Shown in pieces: positions 51,970 through 61,067 of a stretch of 64,000 bases of DNA (its first letter is position 1; every line of letters starts with the position of its first letter). The notes below the pieces were generated by a model, which was given only the letters and a program-made list of their open reading frames with translations, had not been told where the DNA came from and made no database searches. The stretch covers positions 904,565 through 968,564 of the forward strand of contig NZ_JRYR02000001.1 of the NCBI RefSeq assembly GCF_000807855.2, read 5' to 3'. This DNA comes from Flammeovirga pacifica (GTDB lineage Bacteria > Bacteroidota > Bacteroidia > Cytophagales > Flammeovirgaceae). A program made the translations under genes and the position numbers.

Positions 51970-52867
51970 TACCTTGAAAACTTTTATTTTTAAAACATCT
52001 TTATTTTGTTTAGCCTCAATCATTATTACATGTTGTTTAATATTTACAATAGATGGTCGTTCTGATCCATTTTATTTAAGATTTACGACAAAAAAGCAAA
52101 GTTCACTAATTTTGGGTACATCAAGAGCAGCTCAAGGGATTGTCCCGAGTATTTTTAGAGACAGTTTAAATATTGATATTTATAATTATGCCTTTACTGT
52201 TGGACATAGTCCTTATGGTCCTGTCTATTTAGAAAGTATTAAAAAAAAATTAGATACAAAAAACAAAAATAACATCTATATATTAGCCGTAGATCCTTGG
52301 GCAATATCTAGTTGGTGCGAAGAACCTGATAATATAAATCAATTCCGAGAAAATAAGTTGTGTTTATCCTATATAAATAATGTCAATTCATTACCAAATT
52401 TTGAATTTATTTATAATTATGATCAATCACCTTACAATTTATTTTTAAAAAAAACAAAAATGCTACTTCATACCGATGGCTGGCTGGAAGTGGAAATTAA
52501 TAAAAGTGAAATATCTAACTCATCAAGATTAAAAAAAGAAGAAACTTACAGACAAGAACACTTACCTAGAACCAAATTCTCAACTGTTCGATTTCAATAT
52601 TTACAAAAAACAATTAATTATTTAAATCAATTTGGTGAAGTTTATTTAGTTAGAATTCCTATTCATGATAAGATACTACAAATTGAAAATGATTTGAATT
52701 TTGACTTCAACGAAAAAATCACCTTATTAAAAGGGTATAAAAACTATTATGATTTCACACTTATTCGTAACCAATTTTTATTTACGGATGGAAATCATTT
52801 GCATCGCAGTTCTTCTAAAGATTTTTCTAAGATTTTGGTTTCAACTTTAATTAAAGATAATCTTTAA
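51938..52867 (+). CDS. SGNH-hydrolase-like membrane-anchored protein, MBOAT partner
   Basis: 309 residues from the ATG at 51938, preceded by AAAGGA; the frame is open upstream within the MBOAT gene. One N-terminal membrane helix (SLFCLASIIITCCLIF) anchors an extracytoplasmic domain. The block-I-like motif LILGTSRAAQGI and the late DGNHLHRSS (D-x2-H) fit the SGNH fold seen in DltD and AlgX/PatB partners of MBOAT proteins. It probably moves the acyl group to the polysaccharide. The overlap with the MBOAT gene implies coupled translation. Confidence 0.75.
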   Translation: MNKHLFTFNFNTLKTFIFKTSLFCLASIIITCCLIFTIDGRSDPFYLRFTTKKQSSLILGTSRAAQGIVPSIFRDSLNIDIYNYAFTVGHSPYGPVYLESIKKKLDTKNKNNIYILAVDPWAISSWCEEPDNINQFRENKLCLSYINNVNSLPNFEFIYNYDQSPYNLFLKKTKMLLHTDGWLEVEINKSEISNSSRLKKEETYRQEHLPRTKFSTVRFQYLQKTINYLNQFGEVYLVRIPIHDKILQIENDLNFDFNEKITLLKGYKNYYDFTLIRNQFLFTDGNHLHRSSSKDFSKILVSTLIKDNL

Positions 52868-52874
52868 ACATTTC

Positions 52875-53838
52875 CATCAGGACTTGAGTTGTTTATATAC
52901 ACTCAAGCATCCGTTTATTTCTTAAACGATAAAAGCATCCCTATTTTCTAAATCAACAACTCATTCATTGATAATCATATTTTAGATAAAACAGCTCATA
53001 GAGAACTTCAAGAATCAATAACAAATAGAATTTAGAAGACAACGGTATAAATCGTCTAAAAACTACAAAGAACACTTCATTACGAGGGTAGAAATAGATA
53101 ACGCGTTACAAAGATCAATTGCATTGGTCATACTAAGAGCAGACCTCTGGTTAAACCAAAGCATCAATACATAACCCTTCACCCTTTTAAGTATTCTATT
53201 AATTACGATATTATATTTCTTTATGGGTAGCTCCAACAAACGTTGGATTTATCAACCTATAGATATTTTAATAAAACATTTAGAATACGAATCTCAAGGA
53301 ATAGATTCAGAATTATCTAGAGATGTTCCCGCAGAATGGCAAAATATTTTCCTTGAAATTGAGATAGGAAAAGAAGGCAAAAATAGTAAGCTGAACAAAA
53401 AAGAAATAGAAACGGAAGTCGACCAACATTTCCATGCTCAATTGGAAGAACTCCGGTGGGCAAAGTCTCAATTGGGAAAATATCAAAGTCAAGGTAAACT
53501 AATTGAAGAAAAATCCACAATTAGCAAGATTTTTGATAATGCTAACATCGGTATCCTACTCACCAACGAAAACGGAATACCTACTTATGTCAACTCCAAA
53601 GCCAAAGAACTTCTAGGCAAAGAAATAAAACCTCAATCTGAAGAAGACTTTTTGACATCCGTAAAATCTTTATTGAAGGTACAGATGTTGAAATACCATC
53701 GGATCTACACCCTATGGTATTGGCCAAAGAAACAGGATTACCTCAAATTGCTAAGGCATTGGAGGTATAAACCCTGATAATGGAGTTAGACAGAAGGTAG
53801 TGATTTGTGGTTTTGGGGTTGGGTGTTTTGTAATATAA
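52875..53838 (+). pseudogene. Decayed partial copy of the PAS sensor gene
   Basis: Matches 49502-50478 over its whole length. It lacks the 5' 220 bases and carries several stops and frameshifts, such as TAA in the segment around 52949 and TAG near 53034. A 184-codon open stretch (53223-53777) remains but starts inside the second membrane helix and shifts frame before the PAS end. It ends in the same GT-rich tail as the first copy. The two copies directly bracket the MBOAT/SGNH pair. Confidence 0.88.
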
Positions 53839-54780
53839 ATGATTAAAATGAATCCAGAAATTTCTGTTGTAATTCCCTGTTATTGTTGTGAAAAAAGTTT
53901 AATGGAATTATATAAAAGATTAATAAAAACTTTTAATAAACTAAATATTACTTATGAAATTATTTTTATAAATGATTCAAGCCCAATGAATGATTGGAAA
54001 ATTATTAAAATTCTATGTAAAAAGAATAGTAATGTTCGTGGTTTAAACTTTTCCAAAAATTTTGGTCAACATTATGCCATAACAGCTGGAATAGATTTTT
54101 GTAAAGGTAACTTTTTGGTTGTGATGGATGGAGATTTACAAGACCAACCTGAAGAAATTGAAAAATTATATAAAAAAATAAATGAAGGGTTTGATATAGT
54201 TTATGCAAGACGTGTAAATAGACAGGATAAATTCTTAAAAAAATTATCTTCTAAATTGTTTTATCGTACTTTTGATTATTTTACTGATAGAAAATCTGAT
54301 GAAACTATTGCAAATTTCTCAATTGTAAATAGAATTGTAATTAAAACCTTTAAAAGATTTAAAGAACAAAATAGAATGTATCCGCTTTTTTTAAATTGGA
54401 TGGGATTTAATTTTACATATGTTGATGTTCAACATTCCTCAAGAGAAATGGGAAATTCATCATATAGTATTCGTAAATTATTCAAATTAGCAAGTGATAA
54501 TATTCTTTCTAATTCTAATAAGCCATTGAGAATTGGAATAACAATAGGTTTTTTTATTACAATCGCGTCTTTGTTATTTGGTATATATTTAATAATCGGG
54601 CATTCGTTTAACTTTTTTAAAGTTGAAGGTTGGACAAGTACAATGGTTTCTATATGGTTTATTGGTGGAATGTTGTCATTCAATATGGGTTTATTAGGTA
54701 TTTATATTGGTAAAATTTTTGAAGAAGGTAAACAAAGACCAATTTATATAATAAAAGATGACACAAACGAACAAAATTGA
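53839..54780 (+). CDS. Family 2 glycosyltransferase, GtrB/ArnC-like
   Basis: 313 residues. GT-A fold at residues ~8-210 with ISVVIPCYCCEKSLMELY, the FINDSSPMNDW variant of the VDDGS motif, VMDGDLQDQPEEI (D-x-D) and NFSIVNR. Two C-terminal membrane helices (about 228-252 and 263-290) give the polyprenyl-phosphate-transferase layout of DPM1/GtrB. The product is expected to be an undecaprenyl-phosphate sugar facing the cytoplasm. Its end overlaps the formyltransferase gene by 23 bases. An alternative ATG lies three codons downstream. Confidence 0.9.
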   Translation: MIKMNPEISVVIPCYCCEKSLMELYKRLIKTFNKLNITYEIIFINDSSPMNDWKIIKILCKKNSNVRGLNFSKNFGQHYAITAGIDFCKGNFLVVMDGDLQDQPEEIEKLYKKINEGFDIVYARRVNRQDKFLKKLSSKLFYRTFDYFTDRKSDETIANFSIVNRIVIKTFKRFKEQNRMYPLFLNWMGFNFTYVDVQHSSREMGNSSYSIRKLFKLASDNILSNSNKPLRIGITIGFFITIASLLFGIYLIIGHSFNFFKVEGWTSTMVSIWFIGGMLSFNMGLLGIYIGKIFEEGKQRPIYIIKDDTNEQN

Positions 54781-55630
54781 CTTATACCTTATGACTCAAA
54801 AAGGGTATAATACTCTTGTTTATATTTCAGAAAAATACTTAGATATAATCGGAATAATAATAATTGGTACTGATAAAAAAATTAAAAATGATTTTTCCAG
54901 TGAAATAATTGAACATTGTAAAATATACAATATAAAATACACATTAGACAAAAATTATTCCTCTGAAAATTTAAGCATAGCTATTTCATGGCGTTGGTTG
55001 ATTAACACAAATGATTTAATAGTTTTACACGACTCTCTTTTACCTAAATATAGAGGTTTCTCACCATTAGTAAATATGTTGATCAATGGAGAAGAAAGAA
55101 TTGGAGTTACTGCTATATTTGCAAATGATGAATTTGATAAAGGAGATATTATTTATCAAGCATCAACTGATATTAATTACCCAATTAAAATTCAAGAAGC
55201 AATTAATGAAATTTCGAAATGTTACAATAATACAATAGAGTATATTTTTTTAGAAAAATTAAATAATAGAATAATTTTCGGTAAACCACAGATTGAAAAA
55301 GACGCCACATACAGTTTATGGAGAAATGAAGATGACTATTTTATTGATTGGAATAATTCTGCAAAAAAAATTAAACGAACTATAGATGCTTTAGGTAGTC
55401 CTTTTGATGGAGCAAAAACATTTTTGTCAAATAACATTGTTACAATAAAAGAAGCAGAGGTTATCGAAGATGTTAAAATTGAGAATAGGGATAATGGAAA
55501 AGTTTTATTTAAAAAAGGTACATTTCCTGTTGTTGTTTGTAATGAAGGGTTATTGATGATTAAATCAATAATCGATAGTGATAAAAACGAATTATTACCA
55601 CTTAAGCAATTTAGAATTAGATTTAAATAG
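54758..55630 (+). CDS. Formyltransferase family protein, likely sugar N-formyltransferase
   Basis: 290 residues. The formyltransferase core shows LHDSLLPKYRGFSPLVNMLI, GEERIGVTAIF and DEFDKGDIIYQ, then a C-terminal OB-like domain with the linker RNEDDYFIDWNNSAKKIKRTIDALGSPFDGA. Methionyl-tRNA and sugar formyltransferases use an Asn-x-His...Asp triad; here the histidine and aspartate are kept, but the Asn position is valine (VLHDS). The neighbouring WecE-like aminotransferase suggests a 4-amino-4,6-dideoxy sugar as substrate, but a function other than formyl transfer cannot be excluded. Confidence 0.8.
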   Translation: MTQTNKIDLYLMTQKGYNTLVYISEKYLDIIGIIIIGTDKKIKNDFSSEIIEHCKIYNIKYTLDKNYSSENLSIAISWRWLINTNDLIVLHDSLLPKYRGFSPLVNMLINGEERIGVTAIFANDEFDKGDIIYQASTDINYPIKIQEAINEISKCYNNTIEYIFLEKLNNRIIFGKPQIEKDATYSLWRNEDDYFIDWNNSAKKIKRTIDALGSPFDGAKTFLSNNIVTIKEAEVIEDVKIENRDNGKVLFKKGTFPVVVCNEGLLMIKSIIDSDKNELLPLKQFRIRFK

Positions 55631-55631
55631 A

Positions 55632-56756
55632 ATGATACCTTTTAATAAACCCTATCTAACAGGAAAAGAAGCTCATTATCTTTACCAAGCAGTATACTCA
55701 GGTCATATTAGTGGTAATGGAAATTACACAAAAAAATGTCATTTGTTTTTTGAAGAAAGATGGGGGTTCAAAAAAACTCTTTTAACTACTTCATGTACTG
55801 ATGCATTAGAAATGTGTGCTCTATTACTAAATGTTAAGAATACTGATGAAGTAATTGTTCCTAGCTTTACTTTTGTAAGTTCAGCTCTTGCTTTCGAAAG
55901 GCAAGGAGCTAAAATTATTTTTGCTGATTCTAGAAAAGACCATCCTGGTATTGATGAAACAAAGATAGAAGCGTTGATAACTCCTAAAACAAAAGCAATT
56001 GTTGTTGTTCACTACGCTGGAGTTGCAGTAGACATGGATATTATAATGGAGATTGCAAAGAAACATAATATTTATGTTATAGAAGATGCTGCTCAAGCTA
56101 TTGATAGTTATTATAAAGGAAGACCTTTAGGAAGTATTGGACATTTTGGTACATTTTCATTTCATGAAACAAAAAATATACAATGCGGTGAGGGTGGTCT
56201 TTTAGCCATAAACGATGACACATTTATCAATAGAGCTGAAATTATTTGGGAAAAAGGCACTAACAGAGCTGAATTTTTTAGAGGTGAAGCGAATAAATAT
56301 GGATGGAAAGATACAGGTAGTAGTTTCCTACCTAGTGAATTGAATGCTTCTTTTTTATATGCACAACTAGAAAACATTAATGACATTCAAAATAAACGAA
56401 AAGAGATTTGGCTAGCTTATTACAACAATTTAAAACTTCTTGAAGATAAAGGCTTGATCAAACTACCTTTTATTCCTGATTATGCTTCTAATAACGGACA
56501 TATGTTTTATATCATTTTAAATGACATTAATCAACGTTCATTATTTATTAATTATATGGGTGGGCATAATATTAAATGTGTTTTTCATTATTTGAGTTTA
56601 CATCAAAGTGATTATTACTTAAAGAAAAATGAATTAAGACACCTTGAAAAGAGTGATTATTATTCGGATTGCTTGGTGAGATTACCTTTATATTATGAAT
56701 TAAATAATTTAAAAATTTTTGAAATTATAGAATCATTTTTTAAAAACTTTTTATAA
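55632..56756 (+). CDS. DegT/DnrJ/EryC1-type sugar aminotransferase, WecE-like
   Basis: 374 residues from the ATG at 55632, one base after the formyltransferase stop. PLP-dependent; matches dTDP-4-amino-4,6-dideoxygalactose transaminase (WecE/RffA): MIPFNKPYLTGKEAHYL, SGNGNYTKKC, TTSCTDALEMCALLL, EVIVPSFTFVSSALAF, IEDAAQAIDSYYKGRPLG, and the PLP lysine in SFHETKNIQCGEGGLL. It would make dTDP-Fuc4N from dTDP-4-keto-6-deoxyglucose. No RmlA or RmlB gene is in the window. It likely works with the adjacent formyltransferase. Confidence 0.92.
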   Translation: MIPFNKPYLTGKEAHYLYQAVYSGHISGNGNYTKKCHLFFEERWGFKKTLLTTSCTDALEMCALLLNVKNTDEVIVPSFTFVSSALAFERQGAKIIFADSRKDHPGIDETKIEALITPKTKAIVVVHYAGVAVDMDIIMEIAKKHNIYVIEDAAQAIDSYYKGRPLGSIGHFGTFSFHETKNIQCGEGGLLAINDDTFINRAEIIWEKGTNRAEFFRGEANKYGWKDTGSSFLPSELNASFLYAQLENINDIQNKRKEIWLAYYNNLKLLEDKGLIKLPFIPDYASNNGHMFYIILNDINQRSLFINYMGGHNIKCVFHYLSLHQSDYYLKKNELRHLEKSDYYSDCLVRLPLYYELNNLKIFEIIESFFKNFL

Positions 56757-56768
56757 AAAATCAAACTA

Positions 56769-58607
56769 ATGGATCTAATCTTTGAATTTTCTTTTTATTT
56801 TTTTGTTACTTTAATAGGATTTTTGTCAACTTTTTTCCTTGGAGTTATTATAAATAAATATATTTTTAAACTTAAAATTAATAATACATTTATTCATCTT
56901 AGTATAGGTTTAATTACAAGTTCACTAATTATAGCTTTATGTATTACACAATTTAAAACCTTTTTAATCGGATTAATTCCTATTTATTTTTTTATTTTTT
57001 TTAAACAAAAAAATAAAAAAATTGAAATTAATCTCCAATACAGACATATATATATTTATATTCCCATATTATTATTTTATTTTTTATTGTTAAGTTTTTC
57101 TTTTGTTGATTTTTTTGAAAATAAAAAATTTGTTTTTTCAGATAGTGATTATATTTTTTATGCGAAAATTGCTAAATATTTAATAGAAACTGGTATAGAA
57201 AATTTCTCTTTAGATTATTTTCTATATGATAAAAGAGGATTAGCTCCATATCATTATACTGAAATTTGGTATTCAAGTATATATACTTTTTTATTTAATA
57301 TAAACAGTATATATAGTTTAAATTTAATTTCAATGACTATATTTCTAACTACTATTATAATTGGAATTAAAGAAGTTTTTCAAATAAATACTATTCTATT
57401 TTATCCATTTTTAATTATTTTTCCGTTTTTTTCAACTTTTGGATGGATTCTGAATCTTGAAGTATTCAATTTAAAAGCTAGTGCTCCTATTTGGGATATT
57501 TCATTATTTGAACATAAAAAACATTTTTTTATTTATTTATCTCTAATATTAGGTATATTTTATATTAGAAGAAATGAATTTATAAAATTCACTTTTATCA
57601 TATGTTTTGGTGCTTTTGGTTACATAATAATTGCACCATCAATATTTATTTCGGCAACAATAATTTTGTTATATAATCTATTCTTATCAAAAAGAATAAA
57701 TTATAACCAATTTCTTTCAAATATGGTACTTTTAATAGGTGTGACTATAATAATAGGCTTATTCTATTATTGTAATTCTAATAATTCTGATTTAGGTACC
57801 GGGTTTTCATTAGATATATTAATTCAATATTACACTTCATTTGATACTATTAAAACCATAATTAATATCATAGGTAAAACAACTGTACAATCATTTATTG
57901 TTTTATTACCTATTTGCTGCTTAATAGGAGTACAAATTTTAAAAGAAAATTTTATTTACTTATTATACTATTCAGTTTTTTTCTTCAGCTCTTTATTATG
58001 TTATGCACTTACTCATCAGATGAGAGATGGAGATCAATTCTGGACAGCTATTTTTATTCCGTTAACAAACATTCTTGTTTTTGTAAGTATTTATCAAATT
58101 TCTAAGAATAAAAAAAAAATATTACCTAGCCTGATTTTACTCTTAATACCATTTTGTATTAATAAACCTTATACAAACTATAGTTTAAAATCAATTTATA
58201 AAGCCCCTCCTATTATAAATAAATCAACATTTGTTTATCTAAGGACAAAAAACAATTATTCTCAATCTATATTCAGTTGTTTAGAACAAGTTTACCAAGG
58301 TCATCTAAATAGCTTATCTTTTTTTACTGACCCTTTAAAAATTACTTGCTTAACAACTCAATATCTACCAGAAAATACTAATGAACAAAAAAGTATAAAA
58401 AAAAATACAACATTTTCACTATACACTAACAATCAAAAAAAAGAAAATAATTTTATAAGTTATCAACAATCACAAATAGATTTTATTAATGAATTTAAAA
58501 TTGATTATCTACTCGCAGATACAACAGAAATTCCTGAAAACCTTTCAGTTTATTTTAAGAAAACTTCAATCGTAATTGATAATTATTATCTTTTTGAACG
58601 AATTTAA
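56769..58607 (+). CDS. Polytopic membrane protein, possible GT-C glycosyltransferase
   Basis: 612 residues with at least a dozen hydrophobic segments and a C-terminal soluble part (~480-612). A long loop after the fourth helix contains VFSDSDYIFYAKIAKYLIETG and LAPYHYTEIWYSSIYTF, an acidic and aromatic pattern reminiscent of the first extracytoplasmic loop of GT-C enzymes. No family was recognised with certainty. Position within the polysaccharide cluster supports a role in assembling or modifying the glycan outside the inner membrane. Very AT-rich codon use. It starts 12 bases after the aminotransferase stop. Confidence 0.72.
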   Translation: MDLIFEFSFYFFVTLIGFLSTFFLGVIINKYIFKLKINNTFIHLSIGLITSSLIIALCITQFKTFLIGLIPIYFFIFFKQKNKKIEINLQYRHIYIYIPILLFYFLLLSFSFVDFFENKKFVFSDSDYIFYAKIAKYLIETGIENFSLDYFLYDKRGLAPYHYTEIWYSSIYTFLFNINSIYSLNLISMTIFLTTIIIGIKEVFQINTILFYPFLIIFPFFSTFGWILNLEVFNLKASAPIWDISLFEHKKHFFIYLSLILGIFYIRRNEFIKFTFIICFGAFGYIIIAPSIFISATIILLYNLFLSKRINYNQFLSNMVLLIGVTIIIGLFYYCNSNNSDLGTGFSLDILIQYYTSFDTIKTIINIIGKTTVQSFIVLLPICCLIGVQILKENFIYLLYYSVFFFSSLLCYALTHQMRDGDQFWTAIFIPLTNILVFVSIYQISKNKKKILPSLILLLIPFCINKPYTNYSLKSIYKAPPIINKSTFVYLRTKNNYSQSIFSCLEQVYQGHLNSLSFFTDPLKITCLTTQYLPENTNEQKSIKKNTTFSLYTNNQKKENNFISYQQSQIDFINEFKIDYLLADTTEIPENLSVYFKKTSIVIDNYYLFERI

Positions 58608-58610
58608 TTT

Positions 58611-59960
58611 ATGAACCCTATTTATAATCTTTGCATAACGCCAATATATTTAATATTAATCTATTGGTTAATAGCTCCTTTCTTTGCTAAAAGATGGACC
58701 AATAAGTATACAAAAAAGTATTTTTGGAGGGGTTTACATGCTAAGATGTTTGGTGCTATTTTTATTTGCCTTATATATCAGTTTTACTATGGTTATGGTG
58801 ATTCTACTTTATATTTTTATAATGCCGTCAAAATATTTAAGGCTTTCAATATTGACTTTAACAAAGGAATAGAAATACTTTTATATAATGGTGATTTAGG
58901 ATCTAATAATATTTATATTGAAAACAACTTTTATATAAAGAATTCTTCCACAAGATTGATGACTAAATTAACTTTTATTATCAACTTAATGACATTTAAC
59001 TCTTATTATAGTACGTCGATATTATTTAGTTTTTGGTCCTTTTTAGGCTCGTGGAAACTTTATCAATTAATATCTACTCAATACAAAAAATACTATAAAC
59101 AATTAGCTTATGCAATTTTATTTATTCCAGCTTGTATCTTTTGGAGCTCAGGTATTTTAAAGGAATCTATTACAACTGGTGCTATTGGTTTTTCTACTTT
59201 TTATTTTTTAAGAGGTATCCATAAAAAAAAAGTAGACTTTAAAGCTTTTATAATAATTTATTTATGTTTTTATATAACAATTAATGTTAAAGGTATAACG
59301 ATATATCTTCTATACTTAAGTTTATTTATTTATTTGATAATTTTATTTTTAAGAAAATTTAACAATACTTTACGTTATTTTTTTATAATAATAATATTTT
59401 TATCATCTCCACTAATACTATATTTAAGTTATACTGAAATAATTAAAAATATAAGCCAAAATGACGAATTTAAACAAGCGCAAACTACTATATCTGGGTT
59501 TCAAGGTGATCATGGACGAATACAAAAAGGCCATGGAGGAGGTAGTGCCTCAACGTATACTTTAAGTAACTCAGGCGATATTACTCCTTTAGGAATGATT
59601 AAATCTATACCTGAAGCAATTAATGTTACATTATTTAGACCATATCTTTGGGAGACAAGTAAAATAATACAATTATTAGGAGCTTTAGAGAGTTTAGTCT
59701 TTCTAATGATGAGCTTGATAGTTTTAATAAAAATAGGACCCATAAAAATTTTTAATACTTTTATTTCTAATCCAATATTAATTTCTTTCCTATTATATTC
59801 CTTAATGTTTGGATTTGTTGCTGGATTTATTTCTTACAATTTTGGTGTTCTTCAGCGATTTAAAACACCAATTTTACCTTTTTACACTTCAATTTTAGTT
59901 ATTTTATATTACAGTAATAAACCTCGGAAACTAAGAAAAAAAGTTAGAATAAAAACATAA
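58611..59960 (+). CDS. Polytopic membrane protein, possible polysaccharide polymerase
   Basis: 449 residues with about ten hydrophobic segments. The soluble stretch before the last segments (about residues 285-330, QTTISGFQGDHGRIQKGHGG) is glycine-rich. The C-terminal FGVLQRFKTPILPFYTSILV resembles the ending of several Bacteroidota O-antigen polymerase-like proteins. Wzy-type function is inferred from topology and location only. It starts three bases after the previous gene's stop and its last 30 bases overlap the convergent GT4 gene. Confidence 0.68.
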   Translation: MNPIYNLCITPIYLILIYWLIAPFFAKRWTNKYTKKYFWRGLHAKMFGAIFICLIYQFYYGYGDSTLYFYNAVKIFKAFNIDFNKGIEILLYNGDLGSNNIYIENNFYIKNSSTRLMTKLTFIINLMTFNSYYSTSILFSFWSFLGSWKLYQLISTQYKKYYKQLAYAILFIPACIFWSSGILKESITTGAIGFSTFYFLRGIHKKKVDFKAFIIIYLCFYITINVKGITIYLLYLSLFIYLIILFLRKFNNTLRYFFIIIIFLSSPLILYLSYTEIIKNISQNDEFKQAQTTISGFQGDHGRIQKGHGGGSASTYTLSNSGDITPLGMIKSIPEAINVTLFRPYLWETSKIIQLLGALESLVFLMMSLIVLIKIGPIKIFNTFISNPILISFLLYSLMFGFVAGFISYNFGVLQRFKTPILPFYTSILVILYYSNKPRKLRKKVRIKT

Positions 59961-61067
59961 TGTTTCTTCTAACATTCTATCGAGGTTATAATAACTTTTT
60001 AGTTTTTGATGAGCATTATTTGACATTTCATCCCTTTTTTTAGGTTTTTCTAATAATTCTTGTATTGCTTCTGCATATGATTGAACATTATAAGGTTCTA
60101 ATAATCTTCCTGATTTATTATCAATAATATGCTCATCCAAAGAAGGTACATTAAAAGCTACAACTGGTTTTTTTGCAGCAAATGCTTCCAAAACAACTAC
60201 ACCAAAACCTTCTGCTCTTGATGGTATAAGAACTACATCAGATGCGTCCATAAATCTTCTTCCTTCAGGGTGATAACCTATGAACTCAATAAAAGGTTCT
60301 AATTTTAATTTTTTTACATAATTTTTCAATTCAGTCTCTAGATGTCCACTTCCAACAATTAATAATTTAACATCACTGATTTTATTTTTCAAAATATCAA
60401 CTGCTTCTATTGCATATTTATGACCTTTAAAACCTGTTAAACGACCTACCATAACTAATTGCTTATCACTTCTTCTAAAGAAACTATCGAAAGGTAAAGA
60501 ATCCGGTAAATCAAAACCATAATGAATCAGATCTAATTTATTTTTGTTACTTATACCTAAACCAATATATAAATCTTGTAATCCTTTTGAAATAGCAAAT
60601 GACCTATCAATCACTTTTTCTGCATAAGTTGCTAATAATAGGTAGATGTTTTTTTTCTTAAAACTAGGATCAAACCCATATTTATTATTATAATTTTCTT
60701 CATAACCATGTTTTGTAGAAAAGTAAACGATCTTTTTGTTTAGGATCCTCTTTGTCAGAGAAATAATAAGATCTGCATGCAATAAGTGAGAATGTATACC
60801 TTGAAAGTTTCCTAATATGTAAATAGAATTTATTTTCCTAATTACATTAAATAGTCTACTTTTTGAAAAATAGATTGTATGACATTTTACTCCTTTTCTT
60901 TCTAGAACCTCTCTGAATTTACCTTCTTGTCCTTTACAATTTAATGGTGTTAAAACTAAAAATTCAATTTCTATTTCTTTACTTTTATTTAAAACAGGTA
61001 ATATATTTAATAAATAATTCTCAGATCCTGCTATACCAGTAATATTGGAAGTATGTAATATTTTCAT
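59931..61067 (-). CDS. GT4 family glycosyltransferase
   Basis: 378 residues, GT-B fold. It begins MKILHTSNITGIAGSENYLL. The C-terminal half has VMVGRLTGFKGHKYAIEAVDIL and VLIPSRAEGFGVVVLEAFAAKKPVVA, holding the EX7E motif. The usual DEHI follows. The donor is unknown. Its start codon shares one base with the stop of the upstream GT4 gene (TAATG), so the three minus-strand glycosyltransferases form one operon. The 3' end overlaps the convergent polymerase-like gene by 30 bases. Confidence 0.92.
   Translation of the reverse strand: MKILHTSNITGIAGSENYLLNILPVLNKSKEIEIEFLVLTPLNCKGQEGKFREVLERKGVKCHTIYFSKSRLFNVIRKINSIYILGNFQGIHSHLLHADLIISLTKRILNKKIVYFSTKHGYEENYNNKYGFDPSFKKKNIYLLLATYAEKVIDRSFAISKGLQDLYIGLGISNKNKLDLIHYGFDLPDSLPFDSFFRRSDKQLVMVGRLTGFKGHKYAIEAVDILKNKISDVKLLIVGSGHLETELKNYVKKLKLEPFIEFIGYHPEGRRFMDASDVVLIPSRAEGFGVVVLEAFAAKKPVVAFNVPSLDEHIIDNKSGRLLEPYNVQSYAEAIQELLEKPKKRDEMSNNAHQKLKSYYNLDRMLEETLCFYSNFFS

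Noticed and set aside
53223-53777. 184-codon ORF as an independent gene
   Set aside because: It is the open remainder of the decayed PAS sensor copy, begins inside a membrane helix and loses frame before the end of the PAS domain.
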